Under the pieces are notes generated by a model. It did no database searches. It was not told where the DNA came from and was given only the letters and a program-made list of their open reading frames with translations. The position numbers were made by a program, and so were the translations under genes. From Terebella lapidaria (taxonomy: Eukaryota > Annelida > Polychaeta > Terebellida > Terebellidae), in the NCBI GenBank assembly GCA_949152475.1, contig OX424556.1, forward strand, positions 59,354,451-59,418,450: DNA of 64,000 nucleotides. Direction: 5' to 3'. Shown here piece by piece: positions 23,945-36,059 of the stretch (within the stretch, counting starts at the first letter, position 1; every line of letters starts with the position of its first letter).

Positions 23945-26900
23945 CCCTCAGATTTCACTGGGAATGTCATTCCATAATTCAGGTCCCTTTCTGACAATGC
24001 TCTGGCACCCAGCAGTTTGACGTATTTTCGGTTGAATGAGTTTCATTGATTTGCTATGACGGGTTTCATATTTATGAATATCTTGAGATAGGGTGAATAT
24101 GGTTTGTAGGGTTTGGGGTAAATTTCCACCCAAAAATGCATGAACATATTTCAATACTTGCATGCAGTATACGTCATTTAATTTTAGAATATTAAGTTCT
24201 TTAAAGATAGGTTCAGTATGTGCGTTGAAAGGCGCTCCCACTATTGAACGGATAAGTTTTTTTGTTGCACTATTAATCTGTTTAAGCTAGTTTTGTGAGC
24301 TGAGCCCCATAGAGTAATACCATATGTTAAGTGGGGGTAGGCTAAAGTGTAATAGAGGGACATCAAATACTCAGTAGGGAGGACCTGCTTGGCTTTGTTT
24401 ATCGCAAATAGCGCTTTAGACAACTTGCTGGAGATACTGTTTTTTTGCTCGGACCATTTAAGTTTATCATCAATGTGTATCCCCAGGAATTTGGTGTGCT
24501 TACATCGCTCAATAATTTGGCCTGATAGTGTGAGGTTATATTGTGATGTGGTCTCCTGGTTACCGAATAGCATATAACTAGTTTTAGAGATGTTCAGAGA
24601 GAGTTTGTTAGCTTTGAACCAGTCAGTCAAAGAATCGAGTTCCTTGTTCATTTTAGCATAAAGTGTGGACAAGTTTCTGTAGGAAGCATACAGAGTTGTA
24701 TCATCCGCAAATAGTATCGGGTTTACATCTCCCAGTACATTCGGTAAATCATTTGTATATATTATGAATAATAGCGGACCAAGAACTGACCCTTGTGGCA
24801 CACCACATCTGATATTTTGTAATTCCGAATTCCCCCCATATATTGGACATATTGTGTTCTATTACTCAAATAGCTACTAAACCAATTTAATGTTCTTCCC
24901 CTGATCCCATAAAATTTTAGTTTCTTTAGTAATATTGAATGATCTATTGTGTCAAATGCTTTGGATAAATCTAAAAAGACTGACAGGGTGTAGTATTTTT
25001 CATCTATAGATTCCAGGGGTTTGATATAAATTTTGTGACAGCATCTGTTGTGCTGCGATTAGGACGAAAGCCAAATTGTTTATCGTATAGTAAATTATTG
25101 GATTCTAAATAGTACAGAAGGTGTTTATGAATAACTTTTTCCATAATCTTCGAGATTGATGGTAAGAGGGATATCGGCCGATAGTTTGAAAATTCCTCTT
25201 TGCTTCTAGCCTTATGGATAGCAATCACCTTAGCCTTTTTCAGCGAATATGGAACGGCACCTGTTACGATAGACTGATTTATTATTAAGCTCAGAGGATA
25301 TGACACAGAGGGACCAATTAGTTTTAAGAGTTTGGTGCTAATCCCATCATGTCCAGCACTTGTTTTAGCCTTACATTTTTTAAGAATATTGGCAATTTCG
25401 TCTTCGTCCGTAGGAGAAAGGAATATAGAGAATGGGATTGATGTGTTTGTAGAGTGCAGATAATGTGAGAAATCGTTTTTGGGGATATCGATTGACTTAG
25501 CATTTTTCGGGCCAATTTCAGTGAAATATTTACAGAAACCCTCGGCTATATCTGTAGGATCTGATATTTCTGAATCATTATGCTTAAATGTTTGTGTTGC
25601 TCGTTGTTTATCAGAATATTTGTTTATCACACTATTTATCACTTTCCAAGTTTGTTTCATATCCCCTTTATATCGATCGAGCAAGTCGGCATAATAGTTC
25701 ATTCTTGTTTTTCGTTTTAAATTGTTATATTCATTTCGTAAGGTTACATAGCTTTTATATGTGGGGTCGGTTCTTGATTTTCCTAGACATGACTTATAGT
25801 GTTTTTCGCATTTTCGTCCAAGTTTAATTATGTCATTTGTCATCCACGGGAGGCGGGGCTTTAATTTCGAGGATCTAGCTAGTCTTCGAACTGGGACATG
25901 TTTATCGACAATAGAATTTATGGTTTTAATTAGCAGGTCACATGATTCATCTACAGTAATATTACACAATGTGTTATCCCAGTTCACTTTAGATAAGTCG
26001 TCATTGATTTTTTGAATATTTGCATCAGTGAACTTCCTGTGTTCATAATGTGCTGAAATATTTTTGCCAAAGCGAGTAGTCGTTGGCAGCTTAACAAATG
26101 AAAATAGAGGCAGGTGGTCTGACATGTCATCGAATAGTATGGCTGAGTTTAAAATGCAGTTTTCGTTGAATTTGGCATAGATGTTGTCGATGAGAGTTGC
26201 AGAACTATGTGTAATCCTGGTGGGTTTTGTTATTAGAGGAATCAGTGAGTGTGCCAGAGCATTGTCAAATTACTCTGCAGTTGGCTTATGTTGGTGGATT
26301 TTCAGCATATCTAAATTTTGGTCTGTGCCAATGATAACGTTTCGTTTGTTACGTAGCTTACTGAATATATTGTTATATCGCTGTACGGCAATATTTTGTT
26401 CAGAGTTGGGAACTCTATATATTTCACCAACAACAAAGGAAGTGATATCGATGTCAACGTCAATAAATATTGATTCGAATTCCCCTTCGATGAATGTGCT
26501 CAGATCATCTCTGATTTTGTATACTAAATTGTTTTTTAAATATATAGCTACGCCACCCCTTTTCCTTTCAGTTCTGTGTTTAGATATCACATTATAGCCC
26601 TCTATATCGGCCAGATGACAGTTTCTGTCATGCAAAAAAGTTTCACATTGCAGCAAGCAATCTAGTACGATATTGTTGTGCTCGAAATTATGCAAAAGCT
26701 GTTGCAAGGATATGTGCTTGGCTGCTAGAGATTGTATGTTCAGGTGCATTACCTTGAATTCACTGTGCATGATGACACTATCACTGTTAATATATTCAAA
26801 TAGGCTGTCAATGTCGTGGTATTGGGTTGAACCAATGGTGTTATAAATATGAGTTTCGTGTTCACCTTCGGCAGAGGACTCGACCAGTAAATCGATAAGA

Positions 26901-26950
26901 TCATTTGCATTCTTATTGAGTTTGCTAATATCATCGCTCTCCATCATGAA
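23945..26950 (-). pseudogene. CR1/jockey-like LINE ORF2, broken
   Basis: Read on the minus strand, the protein starts near 26947 and shows an endonuclease (FKVMHLNIQSLAA, KRGGVAIYLKNN, FIDVDIDITSF) and SDHLPLFSF at its end. The RT follows with NYRPISLLPSISKIMEKVI, then PQGSVLGPLLFIIYTNDL and the active site LFADDT (24801-24241). The C-terminal region ends in ELWNDIPSEI at 23948. Damage includes an in-frame TAA at 26270-26272 (the frame continues unchanged on both sides), a frameshift near 25010 and another near 24241. The protein stops abruptly near 23945, so the last part and the 3' UTR are lost or displaced. The GC-rich 26990-27080 stretch may be its 5' UTR. Confidence 0.8.
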
Positions 26951-28479
26951 TGTGGAGTAGAATCTTACGATGGTTCACTGTGGGCTCCCCGCGGCGAGTA
27001 ACGCGAGAGGACAGCGACCGCAGACCCCGAGTCCCGGACCCCGAGGAGGATCGACTCAGCAGCATAGCAGACATCTGGAACAGCAGCAGAAATGAGTACA
27101 GAGTGGCTCGAGTGTGAAGGATGATATGAATAAGACAAGGATGAGATGGGAAAGAAGTGACAATATGCGAATGAAGGTAGAAATAAAAATGGTAACAATA
27201 CAATTGAAATGACATGATAATAAAAACATCAGTGGTGAAACAAACGTACGAATTGTACTAGAGTATGGCGCTGAATGGTAACACGACCCCTCCCCTCCCC
27301 TCCCCCACCTTAGATTTACATCATCCGGAGAATACTAACTCATTACATTCATACGACAATAATGAGACATGAAATAGGCCTAATTGTTATCCATGTATTG
27401 TTTGATCAGATCCAGATCAAAGCACACCATTACATGATTAACAACTTGAATGAAATGTTTTGCTGTTATCAGAGTGATACTCACTCGCGACATATACAAA
27501 ATACTTTTAAAATACTGTATGTTTGAATGTGACATCAACGTACACGTGTGAACACGATTTGATAGCGTTATTGGCTATGAAAAATACATATACATGCAAG
27601 GTTATGTTTGTACAGAGAAGTACACTGTGCGTGGGCGGGCAGTTTAACGGTCTGGTAAATCTACTAGAGTACATTGCATGAACGCCGATCTGGACCGTTT
27701 ACGACATGTTGATTTCAAGTATTTCCACTCTGTTATTGATCAATATATTCATAGTCTCGTCTTCAATTGCACTAACAAATAAAAGAAGTACATATGAGAC
27801 CCTGCTATTGTTGACAATGTGATACGCTGGCTGTTTATACATTGTTGATGATACAAACATTTACACATTCAACAGTGATATTCACCTTCCAAAATTATTG
27901 TATATACATGTACACATCACACAAATAGCTCAACACTCTGGACTACCATTAAAATATGGACTGAACAATACCAAAGTAAATATGCGTAGTTTGAAATTGA
28001 CATGGTCATTGGCTACACGTTCAACAATAGAGTTCGAAGCCTGCACCGTCGTGTTTACAAACAAACCCCCGAGTACACTATGCGTGGGCGGGCGATTTAA
28101 CGGTCTAGTGAGTTTGCTAGACTAACTGTTACATGTCCGACCGTTGACCTGGACCATGGCAATAAATGTTCACACGCTGTCATTATTCAGTGCAGGTAAT
28201 ACACGCGAGTGTCGTACAAAAAAGAGTACATTTGACTTCTGTAATTTCCACTTTGTAAGTTTAGATTGGATGTAGTTCGTTGCACACCTCTTAATTGTAT
28301 CAACATTTGCACATATCAGCACTGGTATTCGCCTGCCATAGTAATCGTTTTTTACACATCACCCAAATAACTCGCCGCTCTGAACTACCAGTAAATATGA
28401 AATGAACAATGCAAAAAGTGAACATGCGTAGTTTTAAACTGGCATGATCATTGGCTATGATGATACATGTTCAAGAATG
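26951..28479. repeat. Unassigned region with a diverged ~450 bp tandem duplication
   Basis: gggcgggcagtttaacggtc near 27635 recurs as gggcgggcgatttaacggtc near 28085. catgcgtagttt plus an attggcta phrase recurs near 27980 and 28425. Both point to two diverged units of ~440-450 bp. A C-rich tract (ccctcccctcccctccccc) is at about 27287-27306. No gene is supported. Confidence 0.5.
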
Positions 28480-29447
28480 TGGTGAAAAGTTCGATCTGGC
28501 TCCAATTTCGTCATCTTAAAATGCATTTTTGGTCCACTTTTACTTTGAATGTCATCTTGAAACCAAGTTTGGCACATATTATGAGTTGAAATATAACTTG
28601 TGGCGAAATGTTTGATCTGGCTTCGATTTCGTCATCTTGAAATGCAGTTTTGGTCAACTTTTACATTGAATTTCAACTTAAAACCAAATTCGGCACATAT
28701 TATGAGTTAAAATATAACTCATGGCGAAAAGTTCGATTTGGCTCCAATTTCGTCATCTTAAAATGCAGTTTTGGTCAACTTTTACTCTGAATTTCAACTT
28801 GAAACCATATGTTTCGTAATATTATGAGTCAAAATATAACTTGAATTTGACCTTCAATAATCTTGAAAGATCAATGCAGCAATTTTAGTGGGGGGAAAAC
28901 AGTTGTGGCTTACGATTTAACATTTCTCTGTAGTGATGGGAGTTGGTTTGAATTTCGTAATCGATCATTGGTTCATAATCGGTTTGACAAACCAACTGAC
29001 TTTCGATTATTAATCGGTTTAACCGTGATATCATAATCAAGTGTTGCACAGTCTTTACTGGCAGAATAATTGTTATAAAGGTGAATTGATGTGGTATCAA
29101 AGTAAATAGAAAAGTTTACAACTTCACATTTCACAAATTTGCAATTAAAAATTGGTTTGTATTTATGAAATACATATTCTTTGTGGACTTTTCATGGATT
29201 ACAAAGAACTTTTGCCACTTATAGATAATCGATTAGAGGATTCCATAATCGATCATCGAATATCGGTTTGGCAAACCAACTGACTTTCGAAAATAGTCAA
29301 TCATCGCCCCATCAGTATTTCTCTGGTAATCTTATTTAGCCCTTGCTCTATTTTTTTCACACCTAACAGTAATATATTTAAAACAACAGGAATAATAGGG
29401 CTACGGGGGATACACCCAAGCGGTCGTAGTCAACCGGAAGCGTCTAG
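28480..29447 (+). mobile_element. Helitron 3' half, copy A
   Basis: It contains three copies of a ~121 bp repeat (landmark gatctggctccaatttcgtc at about 28493, 28613, 28735). It ends with cgggggatacacccaag, a mutated hairpin (cggtcgtagtcaaccg) and the terminal GTCTAG at 29447. The same ending closes the complete Helitron at 41215. The whole stretch recurs at +1317 bp. Confidence 0.7.
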
Positions 29448-30763
29448 TTGACCACAATAAAAATAATCAAGACGAAAAACATTTAATACTGAGCTCAACC
29501 AAGTAATCACATTCGAACATAAATTGGAAGATATTTGGGGTGAAAATAGAGCTTTTTATGAAAACATTGATCTGGCTGCAATTTTGTCATCTTGAAATGC
29601 AGTTTTGGTCAACTTATACTTTGAATTTCAACTTGAAACCATGTTTGGGACATATTATGAGTTAAAATAAAACTTATGGTGAAAAGTTCGATCTGGCTCC
29701 AATTTCGTCATCTTAAAATACAGTTTTGGTCGACTTTTACTTTGAATTTCAACTTGAAACCATGTTTCGTACATGTCATGAGTCAAAATATAACTTATGG
29801 TGAAAAGTTCGATCTGGCTCCAATTTCGTCATCTTAAAATGCAGTTTTGGTCCACTTTTACTTTGAATTTCATCTTGAAACCAAGTTTGGCACATATTAT
29901 GAGTTGAAATATAACTTGTGGCGAAAAGTTTGATCTGGCTCCGATTTCGTCATCTTGAAATGCAGTTTTGGTCAACTTTTACATTGAATTTCAACTTAAA
30001 ACCAAGTTCGGCACATATTATGAGTTAAAATATAACTCGGGTGAAAAGTTCGATCTGGCTCCAATTTCGTCATCTTAAAATGCAGTTTTGGTCAACTTTT
30101 ACTCTGAATTTCAACTTGAAACCATATGTTTCGTAATATTATGAGTCAAAATATAACTTGAATTCGACCTTCAATAATCTTGAAAGATCAATGCAGCAAT
30201 TTTAGTGGGGGGAAAACAGTTGTGGCTTACGATTTAACATTTCTCTGTAGTGATGGAAGTTGGTTTGAATTTCGTAATCGATCATTGGTTCATAATCGGT
30301 TTGACAAACCAACTGACTTTCGATTATTAATCGGTTTAACCGTGATATCATAATCAAGTGTTGCACAGTCTTTACTGGCAGAATATTTGTCATAAAGGTG
30401 AATTGATGTGGTATCAAAGTAAATACAAAAGTTTACAACTTCACATTTCACAAATTTGCAATTAAAAATTGGTTTGTATTTATGAAATACATATTCTTTG
30501 TGGACTTTTCATGGATTACAAAGAACTTTTGCCACTTATAGATAATCGATGATAGGATTCCATAATCGGTCATCGAATATCGGTTTGGCAAACCAACTGA
30601 CTTTCGAAAATAGTCAATCATCGGCCCATCAGTATTTCTCTGGTAATCTCATTTAGCCCTTGCTCTATTTTTTCACACCTAGCAGTAATATATTTAAAAC
30701 AACAGGGATAATAGGGCTACAGGGGATACACCCAAGCGGTCGTAGGCGACCGGAAGCGTCTAG
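29448..30763 (+). mobile_element. Helitron 3' half, copy B, head-to-tail with copy A
   Basis: It follows CTAG of copy A without a gap. It begins with ttgaccacaataaaaat, an internal phrase of the 39463-41215 Helitron, then has five ~121 bp repeats (about 29569-30051), the same tail, an intact hairpin (cggtcgtaggcgaccg) and CTAG at 30763. The following host base is T. The short open frames at 28885-29100 and 30202-30417 lie at equivalent places in the two copies and look non-coding. Confidence 0.7.
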
Positions 30764-31110
30764 TTTTCATTTATATCTCAGAAACCGTCGTCTTGGATTG
30801 AAATGGATGTATCTACATGATCATTTTGGTTGCAGAGTTGTCAGTAATTAACAATTCACCTGTGATTGTGTTGTATATCGAAATGCCCCACATGCCTCTA
30901 GGCCTTTATGTCTAGTTTTCCAAGAAATTGCTATGCATCTGCCAGAAAGTAAACTGTTCCTTGAATACTATCCATTTTTCTAGGCAAAAAAAAACAAATT
31001 CACCCTCTGAAAAAAATTTTGGACTGAAATGTGTAAATTTTGTCTAAAGACAAAACACTTGCAGACAGACCTTGTATTTGTATTTTTAACATATACAAGA
31101 TTATATACTA
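30764..31110. other. Unassigned region
   Basis: AT-rich, with no gene or repeat unit recognised. It separates the Helitron tails from the foldback pair. Confidence 0.3.
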
Positions 31111-31644
31111 TGGAGCCCCCAATAGGACATGTTGAGAAAAAAATAAACTGTTCGCTCAATTTAACAAACTGTTCACTCAATATAATAAATCGTTCACTCA
31201 ATATATTATATTGTTCACTCAATATATTATATCGTTCGCTCAAGATAATAAACTGTTCACTCAATATATTACATCGTTCACTCAATAATATAATGAACCG
31301 TTCGCTCAATATATTATATCATTCGCTCAATATAATAAACCGTTCGCTCAATATGTTATTGTTCGCTCAAAATAATAAATCGTTCGCTCAATATATTATA
31401 TCGTTCGCTCAACATAATAAACCCTTCGCTCAATATATTATATCGTTCCCACGGATTGACAAACCGGCCAGAACTTTATTATTGTTGGTTTATTATATTG
31501 AGCGAACAGTTTATTAAATTGAGTGAACAGTTTGTTATATTGAGAGAACGATTTGGTAAATTGAGAGAACGATTTGGTAAATTGAGCGAACGATTTATTA
31601 AATTGAGCGAACGGTTTATTTTTTTTCTCAACATGTCCTATTAG
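31111..31644. mobile_element. Foldback element A made of a 21 bp repeat
   Basis: The left end is ggagcccccaataggacatg and the right end tcaacatgtcctattag, the inverse. The left arm is a chain of 21 bp units of the type ttcgctcaatataataaacc. The right arm carries the same units inverted. A hinge with cacggattgacaaaccggcc lies near 31448-31470. Because 21 is divisible by 3, both strands stay open and give Ser-Leu-Asn or Leu-Ser-Glu heptads, which are not genes. Confidence 0.8.
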
Positions 31645-31646
31645 GT

Positions 31647-32490
31647 ACGGAGCCCCTAATAGGACATGTTGATAAAAAAATTAAACTGTTCACTCAATTT
31701 AATAAATCGTTCGCTCAATTTAACAAACTGTTCACTCAATATAATAAATTGTTCACTCAATATATTATATTGTTCGCTCAATATAACAAACCGTTCGCTC
31801 AATATATTATATCGTTCGCTCAATATAATAAACTGTTCACTCAATATATTATATTGTTCACTCAATAATATAATAAACCGTTCACTCAATATGTTATATG
31901 GTTCGCTCAATATAATAAATCGTTCGCTCAATATATTATATCGTTCGCTCAATATAATAAACCGTTCGCTCAATATATTATATTGTTCGCTCAATATAAC
32001 AAACCGTTCGCTCAATATATTATATCGTTCGCTCAATATAATAAACTGTTCACTCAATATATTATATTGTTCACTCAATAATATAATAAACCGTTCACTC
32101 AATATGTTATATGGTTCGCTCAATATAATAAACCATTCGCTCAATATGTTATATTGTTCGCTCAATATAATAAACCGTTCACTCAATATATTATATCGTT
32201 CGCTCAATATAATAAACTGTTCGCTCAATATATTTTATCGTTCCCACGGATTGACAAACCGGCCAGAAGTTTATCATAGTCGGTTTATTATATTGAGTGA
32301 ACGATATGATATATTGAGCGCACGGTTTATTATATTGAGCGAACGATATAATATATTGAGTGAACGATTTGTTATATTGAGCGAACGATATAACATATTG
32401 AGCGAACGGTTTATTATATTGAGCGAACGATTTAATATATTGAGCGAACAGTTTATTTTTTTTCTCAACATGTCCTATTAGGGGCTCCGT
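31647..32490. mobile_element. Foldback element B made of a 21 bp repeat
   Basis: The terminal inverted repeats start ACGGAGCCCCTAATAGGACA and end with the exact inverse at 32490. The interior is the same 21 bp repeat in long left and shorter right arms around a hinge at about 32240-32265. A and B abut, with only gt between the right end of A and the left end of B; A has lost the last bases of its right end. Confidence 0.85.
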
Positions 32491-32588
32491 AATTAGGTGA
32501 TGGTGACATTGAAGTTCACGAAGATGACCTCGAGTGGTTCATCTGAATGTCATATCTCACCTGCACTGTAGGAACCCCCGGTCGAAAC

Positions 32589-32616
32589 GATTACCGTAAC
32601 GCGCGTTACGGTAATC
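32589..32616. promoter_or_regulatory. Perfect 28 bp palindrome of gattaccgtaacg
   Basis: The half-site GATTACCGTAACG is followed by CG and its exact inverse. Single half-sites recur near 32796, 32829 and (inverted) 37780, on both sides of the later LINE insertion. The palindrome lies 7 bp upstream of an ATG with a good context (aaaacatggcgg). It may be a protein-binding site or part of an unrecognised repeat. Confidence 0.4.
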
Positions 32617-32622
32617 AAAAAC

Positions 32623-32734
32623 ATGGCGGAAGGCCAGTCGCTTCGTATCGTCCATGTATATTCCCAAAGAAATCACGATTTGTTTTATAAACTTGCAGCA
32701 TTCATATGGGAGTTTGGACATTGCTTAACATTCA
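32623..32734 (+). CDS. Possible first coding exon of an unknown gene
   Basis: An ATG in a favourable context (aaaacATGG) opens a 37-codon stretch starting MAEGQSLRIVHVYSQRNHDL. A splice-donor-like site, ttca|gtgagt, lies at 32734/32735. Past the donor the frame continues only to 32805. I do not recognise the peptide. No downstream exon is visible, since the next 5 kb is an inserted LINE. Treat as a weak candidate. Confidence 0.25.
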
Positions 32735-32849
32735 GTGAGTTGGATCTCAACTTACGGTATATACGGTTATTTTGTCTGAGAAAAAATGTCACTGGATTAC
32801 CGTAACGTCATCAAGTTTGACAGCTATGATTACCGTAACGTTTAGGACA

Positions 32850-33077
32850 TGGGGTAATTCCAAGACTTTTGAAGGAAGCTGCACCAGCGATTCAGCGTAG
32901 TCTTTGCAGGCTCTTTAATAAGTCCCTCGCGGTAAATAGATTCCCATCCTCTTGGAAAAGAGCCAATGTATCTCCGTTATTCAAGAAAAATGATCCTGCA
33001 GTGGTAGATAATTACAGGCCGGTTTCTCTTTTGAGCATCGTGGGAAAAATACTGGAGAGAATAATTTCAAATCGACT
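32850..33077 (+). pseudogene. LINE reverse transcriptase, N-terminal part
   Basis: The frame contains LFNKSLAVNRFPSSWKRANV, PLFKK and NYRPVSLLSIVGKILERII, the standard RT finger motifs of jockey/CR1-like LINEs. It breaks off after NRLY at the 4 bp target duplication of the foldback. The protein resumes at 36060. Confidence 0.8.
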
Positions 33078-33081
33078 ATAC

Positions 33082-36055
33082 ACACAGTCGTCAACGTGCG
33101 CACAGGATTCCTGTAGCGGAGTTACAGAAAGCCTGCAAAAAACAATAACATAATCTGAGAAAATTGATGATGGGTGGGTATTTTTGGTTGGAGACACATC
33201 CCAAACGAGGTTTCCAGCAAAGCGACTTAGCAGATAGACTAACATAATGATATTCTTTTGGGTGGTAGTTTTATTTGTTGTTGACACCTTCGTTATTATT
33301 AACTATAAACACATGAAGTGAGATTATTCATCAATTATCGTCCGATTGCCCCTTTGTCTACATGAAATCACCATATAATGGAACTTTTGCCCACTGCTAA
33401 TGTGCATGGGGGTTTATTGGTTCACAGTTGATCAAACTCAACAGTTAATGGAAGGTGACACTCGTCTGTTTGTGTTTGTCAAGCAATTGTTTATCGTAGC
33501 ACACACGAGATATGTGCTGCATGATTCACGTAACACGCGCTGAAGTATTCACGTAACAGGCGCTTCAGTGTTCAAGTAACACTGGATGTAAAGTTGCCCT
33601 AAAATTTTTCTTTCCACTAAATTAACTTTGTACACATCAATATAAACACATACAAAGGTCAGATTCATGGATTGTGCATTGTACTGGAAAAGTACAAGCA
33701 TATAGGCTGCATTATTCCTGGCTGGATCTCATCAATTGGCAATGCAATTACCACTAGCTGTAAAATTGTCCCCGAATCTCTCTTTCCACTAAATTTACAG
33801 CAAAATTATTTATTATATTCAACAACTGGAACGGTATAATATGTATGTACACTATACATAAACTGAATATATACAGTGCTCACCATGACCTCACTGATCA
33901 GTATTGGGACCAGCGTGGGACTGGATGCAGTGCTGTACAATGTCATCCGTTTGCTCTGATGAGAAACTGCAGTACCCACAGTCACCAGCCATAATAATTC
34001 TCTCTAGGAAAGTTGCTAACAAAAACACACACGTAAGATAGGATAGGTCAATGCAACACACCAATACTGATATCATTGAGGACATGATGAGCACAGTGTA
34101 TTCAGTTTATTATTTTCACAGGGAGGAACCGTTTGTCTGATTCTATGTGCATTATTCTGATTCTATGGGCAAAAAGTCTGATTCTGTGAGCAAACTGTCT
34201 GATTCTATGGGCAAATGAGCAAGTAAGCGGTGGGGCACCAGTAAAACATGCTGGATCAACGACAAATTTCTCAACACAATCTGATGGCACATGTTCTGTT
34301 TACTCCATAAATCATTGCAGAATATGGATTATGTTCAGTTTCTTATGAAGGGTTCACCGTTGTTCATACATTTGTCACACAAAAGTGGAACGGCTAGGTG
34401 GTGGAGCAGTTATCCATAATAAATCACCAACTGCAAAGCGTTCATACTAACCTACCTGGGTATCTGGACAAAAATTAGTCCAGTTGACATTCTGATTGTC
34501 CCTAGATGTGAAATCAGCTACAGAATCAAACAAAATTGATCATAGATTAAAAACAGAAACAAACCCGATTCTATGGGAACAAACCTGATTCTATGGGAAC
34601 AAACCTGATTCTATGGGTAGGTTTATTTGATAACCATGGAACCATAGGCTACGATCTGTCATCCATGTTATTGACCTTCTTCTAGAAACAGAACATAAAA
34701 TCAAGCTTCAATACTATATTTATTCAGGATCAGCATCGAGAAGCTGTTAGTTTCATGGCTATAACAACACCCTACCCATAGAATCAGCTTTGTTCCCATA
34801 GAATCAGGTTTCTTTCTGTTATTTTTATGCTATGTCCAATTTTGTTGGATTACGTAGCTGACTTCACATCCAGGAGCAATCAAAATGTTAAGTGGAATAA
34901 TTGTCATGCAATTGTGGTCAATATATCCTGGTAAGTAACTGGAAGCGCTTTGTCTTTGGTGATTTATGATGGCGAACTGCTCCACTGCCTAGCCGTTCCA
35001 CTTTTGTGCGACAGATATATGGAGAGCGGTGAACACCACATAAGAAACTGAACATGAATCATATTCTGCAATGATTTAAGAAGTAAACAGAACGTACGCC
35101 ATCAGATTGTGTTGAGAAATTAGTCGTCGATCCAGCATGTTTTACTGGTGCCCCGCAGCTTACTTGCCTATTTGCCCATAGAATCAGACCAATTTGCTAA
35201 TAGAATCAGACTTTTTGCCCATAGAATCAGGCAAATGCACATAGAATCAGACAAACGGTTCCTCCCTGTGATATTGTTCCAGTTGTTACACATAATAAGT
35301 TATTTAGCTGTAAATTTAGTGAAAGAGGTATTTGGGAGCAATTTTTCATCTAGTGCTACTTGCATACTAAATTACTTTACAACGAAGAAAAGGCATTGCC
35401 AGTTGATGAGATCCAGCCAGGAATATCGCAACCTATATGCTTGTACTTTTCCAGTACAATGCACAATCCATAAATCTGACCTTTGTATGTGTTTCTATTG
35501 ATGTGTACAAAGTTAATTTAGTGGAAAGAGAAATTTTAGGGCAATTTTACATCCAGTGTTACTTGAATACTTCAGCGCCTGTTACGTGAATACTTCAGCG
35601 CCTGTTACGTGAATCCTGCAGCACATATCTCGTGTGTGCTACGATAAACAATTGCTTGACAAACACAAACAGACGAGTGTCACCTTCCATTAACTGTTGA
35701 ATTTGTTCAACTGTGAACCAATCAACCCCCATGCACAGTAGCAGTGGGCAAAAGTTCCATTATATGGTGATTACATGTAGACAAAGAGGCAATCGGACGA
35801 TAATTAAGGGATAATCTCATTTCATGTGTTTATAGTTAATAATAACGAAGGTGTCAACAACAAATGAAACTACCACGCAAAAGAATATCATTATGCTAGT
35901 CTATCTGCTCAGTCCCTTTGCTGGAAACCTCGTTTGGGATGTGTTTCCAACCAAAGATACCCACCTACCATCAATTTTCTCAGATTATGTTGTTGCTTTT
36001 TGCAGGCTTCCTGTAACTCCGCTACAGGAATCCTGTGCGCACGTTGACGACTGTG
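33082..36055. mobile_element. Giant foldback element, ~1.4 kb arms
   Basis: The ends are cacagtcgtcaacgtgcgc and its inverse, flanked by ATAC (33078-33081 and 36056-36059), a 4 bp target duplication inside the LINE RT. The two arms match inward almost to the middle, with landmarks such as agattcatggattgtgcatt/aatgcacaatccataaatct and the repeated attctatggg/cccatagaat. The symmetry centre is a ~150 bp loop near 34620-34780. The left arm has an extra ~280 bp (about 33835-34120) missing from the right arm. No transposase is present, so it is non-autonomous. Confidence 0.85.
33891..33992 (-). CDS. Short C2H2 zinc-finger frame inside the foldback
   Basis: On the minus strand an ATG opens 33 residues, MAGDCGYCSFSSEQTDDIVQ followed by a His-rich end. 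They contain a regular C-x2-C-x12-H-x4-H pattern (Cys5, Cys8, His21, His26). A candidate acceptor (caactttcctag) lies just upstream. The piece sits in the segment unique to the left arm, so it was either gained by that arm or lost by the other. It may be a captured host first exon or a leftover transposase exon. The finger spacing is real; expression is unknown. Confidence 0.35.
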   Translation of the reverse strand: MAGDCGYCSFSSEQTDDIVQHCIQSHAGPNTDQ

Positions 36056-36059
36056 ATAC

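Larger units (their letters stand above)
32491..32849. other. Short single-copy-looking region around the LINE insertion site
   Basis: It carries repeated gattaccgtaacg motifs and a possible first coding exon (both listed separately). It reads as the least repetitive DNA in this part of the window. Confidence 0.4.

Noticed and set aside
26985..27080. GC-rich stretch resembling an rRNA fragment
   Set aside because: I could not match it to any rRNA helix; it directly precedes the LINE start on the minus strand and is more likely its 5' UTR.
31656..32481. Long open frames of repeated Ser-Leu-Asn or Leu-Ser-Glu heptads on both strands
   Set aside because: They result from a 21 bp tandem repeat with no stop codons in either direction; the terminal inverted repeats show a foldback element.
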